Origin: Microbulbifer sp. TB1203
GTDB taxonomy: Bacteria > Pseudomonadota > Gammaproteobacteria > Pseudomonadales > Cellvibrionaceae
Assembly (NCBI RefSeq): GCF_030997045.1
Contig: NZ_CP116899.1
Location: 1,612,001 to 1,676,000, forward strand
DNA length: 64,000 nt
Direction: 5' to 3'
Every line of letters begins with the position of its first letter. Within the stretch, counting starts at the first letter, position 1. This document shows, piece after piece, positions 57,157 to 64,000 of this stretch. The position numbers were made by a program, and so were the translations under genes. Below the pieces are notes generated by a model. That model searched no databases. It was not told the DNA's origin and worked only from the letters and a program-made list of their open reading frames with translations.

Positions 57157-57279
57157 CTGGCGAATAAAAGGCCTATATGCCTTAACTCGATATGATCCGA
57201 ATACACACATTCGAAACTTCTTCCGCATTCCGAAAGAGGTTAAAAGTTAACCGCAAAGCTGAGCCAGAACTGTGGTCGG

Positions 57280-57829
57280 ATCTTCAAGAAGGGCTCTGAA
57301 CAGAATGGCGCAAAGTTAAGGCCCGAGGCGGTGGTTGAGGCACTGCGCTGGGGCTGGATCGATGGGATCAAGCAGCCATTGGATGACGAAGCTTATCTCC
57401 AGCGCTTCACCCCGCGCCGGAAGGGCGGCAACTGGTCAAAACTTAACCGCACAGGCGGAGCGGCTTATTGCGGAAGGAAGGATGCAGGAGCCGGGCATGG
57501 AGCGGGTGCGCGCAGCCCGGTCAGATGACCGCTGGGAGGCCGCCTATGCCCTGGGGAGCGAGATGATGGTTCCCGGTGACTTCTTGATGGCCTGGGAGAA
57601 GCACCCCGGTGCGAAGGTATTCTTCAAGACGCAGAGTGGGCAGAATGTCTATACCATTGCCTATCGCCCCCAGACGACAAGTAAGCCGGAAACACAGCAG
57701 AAGCGATTTGAGAAGTTCTTCACAATGCTTCAGAATGGCGAAAAAGTCGGAATTCAGGTAAAGAGTTCAGATAAATGGATTTCGGTGTTCGCCGGGATTC
57801 CAATGCCGAGGAATTTGTCCCATGTATAA
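57280..57829 (+). pseudogene. Truncated and frameshifted YdeI/OmpD-associated family gene
   Basis: One frame reads IFKKGSEQNGAKLRPEAVVE, then ALRWGWIDGIKQPLDDEAYL, then QRFTPRRKGGNWSKLNR. A +1-type shift near 57450 moves the homology to another frame: QAERLIAEGRMQEPGMERVR followed by RWEAAYALGSEMMVPGDFL. This order is that of the YdeI/OmpD-associated family. The N-terminal ~25 residues are missing and the 5' side abuts a MITE. A non-canonical C-terminal part continues to the stop at 57829. Both defects argue that it is dead. Confidence 0.72.
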
Positions 57830-58280
57830 GGCGCTTCCCCTTATTTCCGTTCTACTGCTGCCCACAGCCCTGTTTGCCGGCGAATCGGACGATATGGCGG
57901 CAATCAGGCAGGCTGCGTTGGACTACATCGAATCCCAGCACAATGTCTCTCCAGACAGAATGGAGACTGCCATTCACAAGCAGCTTGCCAAAAGAACCTA
58001 CTGGAAACGGCAGGATCAGGATGAGTTTGTAATGGAGACCGATTACGACACTATGGTCAAGGTTGCGGAGACCTACAATAAGAACGGAGACAGCTTCCCC
58101 GAGAAGCCTCGCAAGGAGATTGAAATACTGGATATCGATGGCAGGGTTGCCTCGGTCAAGTTGACCGCAGACGACTGGATCGATTACATGCACCTCTTTA
58201 AAAACGACAACGGTGAGTGGAAGATAATCAATGTTTTATGGCAATATCACGATAAAGCAAAGCATATAAGCAGACAATAA
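57822..58280 (+). CDS. Exported lumazine-binding-like (NTF2-fold) protein
   Basis: This 152-residue protein has a cleavable signal peptide (MYKALPLISVLLLPTALFAGES). The mature domain has IRQAALDYIESQHNVSPDRMETAIHKQLAKRTY and VASVKLTADDWIDYMHLFKNDNGEWKIINVLW. This fits the putative lumazine-binding branch of the NTF2/SnoaL fold; the ligand is unknown. Its start overlaps the end of the preceding decayed frame by 8 bases. Confidence 0.8.
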   Translation: MYKALPLISVLLLPTALFAGESDDMAAIRQAALDYIESQHNVSPDRMETAIHKQLAKRTYWKRQDQDEFVMETDYDTMVKVAETYNKNGDSFPEKPRKEIEILDIDGRVASVKLTADDWIDYMHLFKNDNGEWKIINVLWQYHDKAKHISRQ

Positions 58281-58400
58281 GCCAAATTTTGCAATGGAAA
58301 CAACCCAGGACTTCCGGATACCAAGAAAGAGATCAGCTATACAACCATGAGTATCCTTATGAATTATCCTGTCAGTAGCATCAATCCTGGAAAAACAATA

Positions 58401-59402
58401 ATGAATCGGTTTCTTTTTAAATCTGCATTACTACCCCTCTTATTAGGTTCTTCGATGTGCTTTGCACAAAATCCACTCGATTTTGGCAGTAATATACGAA
58501 CAGCCGATCCATCGGGTCATGTCTGGGCCGATGGTAGAATGTACCTATACACCTCTCATGATGAAGAGTGCCAGGAAGATTTCTACATGAAGGACTGGTA
58601 TACCTTTTCATCTGACGATCTCGTCAACTGGACAAATCATGGCCCCAGCCTATCGGTGGATCAGCTCTCCTGGGCGGATAATTATGCCTGGGCACCGGAT
58701 GCAGCCTATAAGAATGGTAAATACTACCTGGTGTTTCCTGCCGGGACAGGCATGAAGGACCGGAAGAACCCGAAAAACAGCACAAAGTGGATGGGGATTG
58801 GCGTTGCGGTAAGCGATTCGCCAACAGGGCCTTTCAAGGATGCGATTGGCGGACCGCTGTGGAAAGACCCCTATGCGAACGATCCCAGTCTTTTCATCGA
58901 TGACGACGGCAAGGCTTATTTGTATTTTCACGGCACCAATAGCGATTATTATGTCGCGGAAATGGCGGATGACCTACTCAGCGTAAAGGGCGACTTTTAT
59001 AAAATGGATATGGGCGGTTATGAGCCCAAGATGGAAGGCCCGTGGGTGTTTAAACGAAACGGCATTTACTATTTCACCATGCCGGAAAACAACAGAACCC
59101 TGACCTATTACATGGCGAAATCACCAAAAGGCCCCTGGAAATATCAGGGTGCTATTATGGATGAAGAAGCCAGCAGTAATAATCATCACTCGATTGTTGA
59201 ATTTAAAGGGCAGTGGATTTTGTTTTATCACCGCTGGTTGGACACCCCTGAGTCAAGCTGTAAAAAGAAACAGCGGCACGTTGCTGCGGAATACCTCTAT
59301 TTTAATGACGACGGCACAATCCAAAAAGTCGAAAGGACCGCTCAAGGGGTTAGTGACTTTGCCAGTAAAATAGAAAAACCTAACGCTAGTCACGCGCAAT
59401 AA
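58401..59402 (+). CDS. Exported glycoside hydrolase family 43 protein
   Basis: This 333-residue protein has a signal peptide (MNRFLFKSALLPLLLGSSMCFA) and a five-bladed beta-propeller pattern of GH43. TADPSGHVWADGRMYLYTSHDE gives the catalytic-base Asp, YANDPSLFIDDDGKAYLYFHG the pKa-modulating Asp, and GGYEPKMEGPWVFKRNGIYYF the acid Glu. It probably releases arabinose or xylose from hemicellulose or pectin side chains in the periplasm or outside. ATG 58401 decides the signal peptide; an in-frame upstream ATG exists at 58347. With the CE1 esterase it suggests plant or algal polysaccharide use. Confidence 0.9.
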   Translation: MNRFLFKSALLPLLLGSSMCFAQNPLDFGSNIRTADPSGHVWADGRMYLYTSHDEECQEDFYMKDWYTFSSDDLVNWTNHGPSLSVDQLSWADNYAWAPDAAYKNGKYYLVFPAGTGMKDRKNPKNSTKWMGIGVAVSDSPTGPFKDAIGGPLWKDPYANDPSLFIDDDGKAYLYFHGTNSDYYVAEMADDLLSVKGDFYKMDMGGYEPKMEGPWVFKRNGIYYFTMPENNRTLTYYMAKSPKGPWKYQGAIMDEEASSNNHHSIVEFKGQWILFYHRWLDTPESSCKKKQRHVAAEYLYFNDDGTIQKVERTAQGVSDFASKIEKPNASHAQ

Positions 59403-59464
59403 AAGCACCTGTATAATGCATTATTTCTGGCGATATAGGGATGTACGCCAGAAGGGCAGAAAAA

Positions 59465-59935
59465 ATGACCCCAGGAATTCTTGCCGCCAAGAAAAGTAAG
59501 ATCAATTACAGGGTACATGAATATCCTCATGATCCATCCAGTGAATCCTATGGCCTGGAGGCCGCCGAGAAGCTGAGCGTTGCTGAAGAAAGAGTTTTCA
59601 AGACACTGGTTGTAAGCCTTGACGGAAGAGAGCTGGCGGTGTGTGTTATCCCTGTTTCCTCGATGCTGAGCATGAAACTTGTCGCGAAAGCCGCTGGCGC
59701 AAAGAAGGCCGCTATGGCAGACAAAGCCGATGTGGAACGCTCGACCGGGTATGTTCTGGGCGGTGTCAGCCCTCTCGGCCAGAAAAAGCGCCTCCGGACC
59801 ATTATCGATAGCTCAGCCAGGAATCACCCCACTATCTATGTCAGTGCCGGCCGCAGGGGGCTGGAAATAGAGTTGAATCCGGAGGATTTGAACAGACTGA
59901 TCAATGGCGTGTTTGCTAAAATATGTCAGTCGTAA
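59465..59935 (+). CDS. ybaK: Cys-tRNA(Pro)/Cys-tRNA(Cys) deacylase YbaK
   Basis: This 156-residue YbaK/EbsC-type editing protein begins MTPGILAAKKSKINYRVHEYPHDP, as E. coli YbaK does. It has VFKTLVVSLDGRELAVCVIPV, AGAKKAAMADKADVERSTGYVLGGVSPLGQKKRL and VSAGRRGLEIELNPEDL. It hydrolyses mischarged Cys-tRNA(Pro). I chose the ATG at 59465 over one 24 bases upstream because the family starts there. Confidence 0.93.
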   Translation: MTPGILAAKKSKINYRVHEYPHDPSSESYGLEAAEKLSVAEERVFKTLVVSLDGRELAVCVIPVSSMLSMKLVAKAAGAKKAAMADKADVERSTGYVLGGVSPLGQKKRLRTIIDSSARNHPTIYVSAGRRGLEIELNPEDLNRLINGVFAKICQS

Positions 59936-59986
59936 CGCCGTTTTTTACGGTGTTTAAGCTAAGTATGGAGCCAAGGAGAGGTGTGT

Positions 59987-60112
59987 ATGGATGAATCCAT
60001 TGTTCCCGGCAGCTGTCTTTGCGGGGAGGTGACCTGAGATGAGATTAATCCGCCCTTCCATAAAATGGTCCACTGTCATTGTTCCCGCTGCCGTAAGGCC
60101 ACGGCCAGGTGA
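59987..60112 (+). pseudogene. Remnant of a GFA/Mss4-like (glutathione-dependent formaldehyde-activating) family gene
   Basis: MDESIVPGSCLCGEVT is followed by an in-frame stop, then INPPFHKMVHCHCSRCRKAT and another stop. The paired Cys motifs CLC and CHCSRCRK are the zinc site of the GFA/Mss4-like fold. Only ~40 codons of the expected ~130 remain, so it is a 3'-truncated relic. Confidence 0.72.
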
Positions 60113-60268
60113 GTGTTACTTCACCCTGAGAAATAGTCATTCTAAACGTTTGTAAACGGTCGTCATATCCGCGCGCCGAATAACCTGGATCATGGTAAAG
60201 TGAGCCCTCAAATAGCGCTTCCTGGCGCGGGCTCAACCGATGCCTTACACCACAATAGAGGAAAACAA

Positions 60269-60523
60269 ATGTCTCGGTACCTTGTCACGGCCTTCCGCAC
60301 CCCGCAATTCGACCCATTGGTGATCGACGAACACCGCGCCTTCCTGGACAGCCTCAGGGAGCAGGGGAAACTGGAGCTCGCCGGCCCCTTCACAGACCAG
60401 TCCGGTGGCGCCTACCTGATCAAAGCCGAGAACCTGGAGGAAGCCGAGGCCCTGGCATTCAGCGATCCGGTACACACCTCAAAGTCTTCGATTGTTGCGG
60501 TTTACGAGTGGAACGCAAAGTAA
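60269..60523 (+). CDS. YciI-like protein
   Basis: This 84-residue protein carries the YciI pattern: MSRYLVTAFRTPQFDPLVIDEHRAFLDSLREQGKLELAGPF, then GGAYLIKAENLEEAEALAFSDPVH. The His and Asp residues expected near the active site of the ferredoxin-like fold are visible. Biochemical role is poorly known. ATG 60269 (after GAGGAAAAC) matches the family start. Confidence 0.87.
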   Translation: MSRYLVTAFRTPQFDPLVIDEHRAFLDSLREQGKLELAGPFTDQSGGAYLIKAENLEEAEALAFSDPVHTSKSSIVAVYEWNAK

Positions 60524-60559
60524 GCGAATGCCAACCTCCAGGCTGGAGAAGGAGCCTCC

Positions 60560-61402
60560 ATGGCACCCGCTTCTTTAAAGAAGAGGTCCAGAGCGCAGAC
60601 AATACACCGGGGAATTCAGTTGGCCTTTCTGCTGTGGTCGATGATCTCGCTCTCGTGGCTTGCGAATTCCGTGCGGACTCAGAATGTTGCCGATGAACTG
60701 CTCCGCAGCAGCAATGACGTGACAGTCCTGCACCGGACAACCACATTGGACTTCCTGCCCCGAAAGCGGCATGCCGCGTCGGCACTGGTATTCATTTGCG
60801 GCTCCGGTATCCACCCAGAGGCATACGCTCCTCTTTTGCGTCCAATTGCCGATTTGGGATATCCGGTATTCACTATCAAATTGCCCTACCGCTTCGCTCC
60901 GCTGGATTCCCATAAGAGTCAGGCTGTAACCAGAGCAAGGAAAGTGATTTCCGGTCATCCGGAAATTACCCATTGGGTAATAGCCGGTCATTCTCTGGGC
61001 GGGGCATTGGCGGCACGCGTTGCCCGCACAACTGGAGGGTTGCATACCGCATTCGTTTTGATTGGCACCACACACCCGAAAGAGGACGACCTGACGGGAA
61101 TTGATGCTCCTTTTACAAAAATTTACGCCACTAATGATGGTGTTGCTCCGGTTGATCGAGTCATGGCTTCCAGGGCCCTTTTGCCAAAAGAGACGAACTG
61201 GGTCCGGATACCGGGAGGAAATCATTCCCAGTTCGGGCACTATGGGCATCAGCTTTTCGATGGCGAGGCGACGATTACCCGGGAGGCGCAGCAGGCAATT
61301 ACACGTGAGGCTCTTCTCGAAGCATTGAGAGGGAAAGCTATTGCTACGCAGCCGTTCTTGCATCCTGGGCAAAAAAACTTGTCGCCGCAAATGTCACCCT
61401 GA
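60560..61402 (+). CDS. Alpha/beta hydrolase with N-terminal membrane anchor
   Basis: This 280-residue protein has an N-terminal hydrophobic segment (GIQLAFLLWSMISLSWLANS) that could be a signal anchor. The core reads SALVFICGSGIHPEAYAPLLRPIADLGYPVFTIKLPYR, with the nucleophile elbow VIAGHSLGGALAARVA (Ser in GHSLGG) and a final His in PGGNHSQFGHYG. The family is the short alpha/beta hydrolase type with an Abhydrolase_5-like topology. Substrate unknown, probably extracytoplasmic. Confidence 0.83.
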   Translation: MAPASLKKRSRAQTIHRGIQLAFLLWSMISLSWLANSVRTQNVADELLRSSNDVTVLHRTTTLDFLPRKRHAASALVFICGSGIHPEAYAPLLRPIADLGYPVFTIKLPYRFAPLDSHKSQAVTRARKVISGHPEITHWVIAGHSLGGALAARVARTTGGLHTAFVLIGTTHPKEDDLTGIDAPFTKIYATNDGVAPVDRVMASRALLPKETNWVRIPGGNHSQFGHYGHQLFDGEATITREAQQAITREALLEALRGKAIATQPFLHPGQKNLSPQMSP

Positions 61403-61522
61403 ACAGTTTCTCCTCCGAATAAATTCAGGATTTCCGGATGTCGGCGTCTCCCGCCTTCGATGTGGCCAGAATTCGCCTATTCTGTACCTAATCTTTTCCC
61501 GACAACCTCAAGTATTCCAATT

Positions 61523-62068
61523 ATGTCCATCGCCACTCTGCTTCGAGAACTCGCAACATACCTGCTGCTGGTGGCATTGATACTGGCAGCAACGGCCTGC
61601 CACCGCAACGACGACAGCTCCCGAGTGAGCACACCGGGGCCCGAACAGGACTCGTATGCCTTTGAGCCAACAGCCCAGTCCAGCCAGGTGCAGTGGATTT
61701 TGCCGACCAATATGGATGCCTATCGACAACAGATGACCGACTTTGCCCAGACCGGCGGTGCAGACCCTTTTCCAGGTATTCCCATGGTACGCAAGCCCCT
61801 GGATCTCCAAGGCAGTGTGGAAGAGCGCGCCCGCTCACTGGCGCACAAGACTGCCGCCGCGGTACTGGAGAACCGCCCCGGGGCAACCGAGATTGTTCAG
61901 TTCCAGCTCCAGGGCAGCACCGCCTATATCCAGTTCGGTATGGATGTGGATGGCTGGGCGGGGGTTTCCGTGGCAATAGCGATGGTGCATCCACTGGTCG
62001 CTCTGAATCTGAAGCAATTCCCGCAGATAGATGCGGTGCGTTTCGAGGCGCCGCCAGGGGAAAATTAA
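61523..62068 (+). CDS. Hypothetical lipoprotein
   Basis: This 181-residue protein has a lipoprotein signal, LLRELATYLLLVALILAATAC, with lipobox Cys near residue 26. A linker rich in Ser/Pro and a small globular domain (IVQFQLQGSTAYIQFGMDVDGWAGVSVAIAMVHPLVALNL) follow. No family recognised. Downstream of the hydrolase gene on the same strand. Confidence 0.68.
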   Translation: MSIATLLRELATYLLLVALILAATACHRNDDSSRVSTPGPEQDSYAFEPTAQSSQVQWILPTNMDAYRQQMTDFAQTGGADPFPGIPMVRKPLDLQGSVEERARSLAHKTAAAVLENRPGATEIVQFQLQGSTAYIQFGMDVDGWAGVSVAIAMVHPLVALNLKQFPQIDAVRFEAPPGEN

Positions 62069-62233
62069 ACCGCCCCGGCGCCATCACCACAGGGAGGGGA
62101 GCGTCCGCAGCTGCTTTCAGGCAAGATACTGCAGGAGAAGCGAAGATTAGCGAAATGTCACCTGAGCCCCGGCGATGTCGACCGGTGGCGGAGGCAATCA
62201 GGAAAGTTCAATATACTAATAAGGCGGAAGGGA

Positions 62234-62338
62234 AGGATACTCCTCTCCGGGACCGTATGAGGCAGGGATGCCGATTACGAGCGTACAGGGATGTATTTAA
62301 GGGGGGCGCCCAGTCCGTGTCCCGGGAGAGGAGTATCC
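62234..62338. repeat. Long inverted repeat between the lipoprotein and DUF6544-like genes
   Basis: GGATACTCCTCTCCGGGAC (62234-62252) and GTCCCGGGAGAGGAGTATCC (62319-62338) are inverted arms, flanked by a further GAAGGG/CCCTTC pair. They enclose ~66 bases. The 62069-62384 gap otherwise holds no gene that I can support. It may be a terminator or a repeat element. Confidence 0.7.
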
Positions 62339-62384
62339 TGCCCTTCCGACCCGGTAGCAACCCGGACATTCCGGGGAATAGTTT

Positions 62385-63236
62385 ATGGATCTAACTGTCA
62401 TCCTTGTAATCATTGCGATCAGCTCACTGGCGGCGGCCGTTGTATATGGCACCTCCCGCTGGGAGGCGAGCACCCGGAAACTGCGTGCCCGTCTCGAAGC
62501 AGGCGCCCTGCCGGTCGCCCCGGCAATCGTCGATTTTCGCGAACTCAAGGGACTGCCGGTGCCGGTGCAGCGCTATTTCCGGACGGTGCTCAAGGAGGGC
62601 CAACCGATGGTCAGCGGTGTCCTTATGCGACATCGGGGAACCTTCAATATGGGTGAAACAGCGGACCGCTGGAAACCGTTTTCTTCCGACCAGCAGGTGA
62701 TCACCCGGAGGCCGGGTTTCCACTGGGATGGCAAGATTGCAATAACCCCCGGCTTCCCGGCCCGCGTGTATGACGCTTATATCGGCGGCGAAGGTATCCT
62801 GCATGCCGCCTTGCTCGGCTTGTTTACCGTAGCCGATCTGCGCGGCACACACGAAATCGCGGAAGGCGAACTCATGCGTTTCTTCGCCGAGGCGGCGTGG
62901 TATCCAACCGCCTTGCTCCCTAGCCAGGGAGTTCGCTGGGAGCCGGTCGATGAGCGTTCCGCGCAGGCCACACTGTTCGACGGCACGGCTGCCCCGACGT
63001 TGCTGTTCCGCTTCAACGATGCCGGTGTAATCGAGACAGTACATGCAGAAGCCCGCGGCCGTACCCTGAGGAATCAGGTTGTTCCGACACCCTGGCAGGG
63101 GCATTTCTGGAACTATCGAGAGCGCAAGGGCATGCGGGTGCCGCTCAATAGCGAGGGGGCCTGGTTGCTGCCCGAGGGCACAAAGCCATACTGGCGCGGG
63201 CATATCACCAATATCACCTATAACTTTGCGGGGTAA
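62385..63236 (+). CDS. DUF6544-like membrane-anchored protein
   Basis: This 283-residue protein has one N-terminal membrane helix (LTVILVIIAISSLAAAVVYG). LPVPVQRYFRTVLKEGQPMVSGVLMRHRGTFNMGE follows, and later GVRWEPVDERSAQATLFDG. The LPxPVxRYFRxVLxxGQP block is what I associate with the DUF6544 family; the name is from memory. The bulk of the protein is beta-rich. Function unknown. Confidence 0.7.
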   Translation: MDLTVILVIIAISSLAAAVVYGTSRWEASTRKLRARLEAGALPVAPAIVDFRELKGLPVPVQRYFRTVLKEGQPMVSGVLMRHRGTFNMGETADRWKPFSSDQQVITRRPGFHWDGKIAITPGFPARVYDAYIGGEGILHAALLGLFTVADLRGTHEIAEGELMRFFAEAAWYPTALLPSQGVRWEPVDERSAQATLFDGTAAPTLLFRFNDAGVIETVHAEARGRTLRNQVVPTPWQGHFWNYRERKGMRVPLNSEGAWLLPEGTKPYWRGHITNITYNFAG

Positions 63237-63518
63237 AGGAAAGGGTAAGGGAATGCAATACCCCGCACAGAAATTTCCCAGGCAGGGTATTTCCGAATAA
63301 ACCCGAGGGCCACCACCCTCTTCAAGGGCCAACGGGCATATTAGCGAACTGACCGGGATGGACCGGTCCAGATGCGCAATAGAGATCATTCCACACAGGC
63401 ATATCCGGTGCCCTTGGCTATTATTGCTATAGGCGCGAATTTCTTCGAACAGATATGCGCCAGCAGCCCCGGCCGGCCTGCGCCGCCGGGAACCACCCTA
63501 TACGTGGGGAGTTACGCC

Positions 63519-64000
63519 ATGTCGATGTGCCACAATGCCCGTTTTCCTCTGGCTGCAGGTTTCCTGACCCTGGTTACCGTCCTGACCTCGGCGATGGCAA
63601 ACGCCCAGTCCACATCTGAATCCGAGTCCCGCACTCTGTACCAGCGGCTCGGGGGCCTCATGCCAATCTCGGTGGTGGTGAGCGATCTTATCGACGTACT
63701 GGTCACAGATCCGGAGATCAACCGCAATCCCGCGGTAGACGCGGCCCGTAAACGGGTGCCGGCTCCCTATTTGAAATTCCAGGTGACCGCACAGGTCTGT
63801 CAGGTCACTGGTGGCCCCTGCAAGTACACCGGGCGCAGTATGAAAGAGGCCCACGCCCACCTGAATATCACCGAGGGCGAATGGCAGCGCATGGTCACGC
63901 TGCTGAAGCAGGTCCTTGCCAAGCATAAGGTGCCGGCGCAGGAGAGCCGGGAGCTGCTGGATATCGTCAATTCCACCAAACCGGATATTGTGACCCGTCC
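63519..64000 (+). CDS. Exported group 1 truncated haemoglobin, 3' end outside window
   Basis: 160 residues are visible. The N terminus is a signal peptide (FPLAAGFLTLVTVLTSAMANAQ), followed by LYQRLGGLMPISVVVSDLIDVLVTDP (helix A/B of trHbI). CQVTGGPCKYTGRSMKEAHAHLNI then supplies the proximal-His region. The frame is open to the right edge. Group 1 truncated haemoglobins bind O2 or NO. An exported form with two Cys in the TGGPCKYTG region suggests a periplasmic role in NO or peroxide chemistry. No partner is visible in the window. Confidence 0.87.
   Translation, partial: MSMCHNARFPLAAGFLTLVTVLTSAMANAQSTSESESRTLYQRLGGLMPISVVVSDLIDVLVTDPEINRNPAVDAARKRVPAPYLKFQVTAQVCQVTGGPCKYTGRSMKEAHAHLNITEGEWQRMVTLLKQVLAKHKVPAQESRELLDIVNSTKPDIVTR

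Overview
The window looks like a chromosomal segment of a marine gammaproteobacterium of the Cellvibrionales type, Microbulbifer-like. This is inferred from gene content and style: GC-rich housekeeping genes, secreted carbohydrate-active enzymes, a Tus homologue, a periplasmic truncated haemoglobin and very many short palindromic repeats. No rRNA gene is present to settle the taxonomy.

Region 1 (1-8.2 kb, all minus strand) is the end of a surface-polysaccharide locus. It reads nadK, wzz, rfaH, then a leader with an exact 12-nt ops element, then a Wzx-type flippase, pseB, pseC and a cytidylyltransferase/aldo-keto reductase fusion that runs off the left edge. RfaH probably antiterminates the pseudaminic (nonulosonic) acid operon behind it. 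Region 2 (8.4-19.2 kb) is core: a PLP-dependent deaminase-like gene, tRNA-Asp/Val, a large DUF6351-type secreted protein, cysC, tRNA-Pro/Arg/His, folD, rsuA, an rsmC-like gene, free-methionine-R-sulfoxide reductase and small hypothetical genes.

Region 3 (19.5-26.9 kb) is a complete Wadjet anti-plasmid system, transcribed jetA-jetB-jetC-jetD on the minus strand, with a small DUF3012-like lipoprotein gene directly in front of jetA. Region 4 (27-44.9 kb) is again core: cysS, glnS, ppiB, lpxH, a saccharopine-dehydrogenase-like gene, a SulP transporter/beta-carbonic anhydrase pair with a divergent OxyR-like regulator that lacks the peroxidatic cysteine, rutE, miaE, a haem-oxygenase-fold enzyme, a Tus homologue and acnB.

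Region 5 (45-52.2 kb) is accessory and is the most unusual part. Small AT-richer genes are separated by attC-like hairpins in one orientation, and no integron integrase is visible in the window. This is a CALIN-like gene-cassette array. Two attC sites are each interrupted at the same point of the core sequence, once by a 1766-bp IS1182-type insertion sequence and once by a 164-bp non-autonomous relative with the same termini and the same CGTT target duplication. A three-domain secreted CE1-type esterase lies within this region.

Region 6 (52.2-64 kb) mixes intact genes (FAD monooxygenase, SnoaL-like protein, GH43, YbaK, YciI, alpha/beta hydrolase, lipoprotein, DUF6544-like protein, truncated haemoglobin cut by the right edge) with several decayed genes (VOC, aldo-keto reductase, YdeI, GFA/Mss4-like; a GDPD fragment lies just upstream at 48.5 kb) and a partial segmental duplication. 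At least five families of short palindromic or MITE-like repeats are scattered through the whole window. Some sit inside operons and some appear to be inserted in frame in coding sequences. All functional calls come from reading the sequence; no database search was run.
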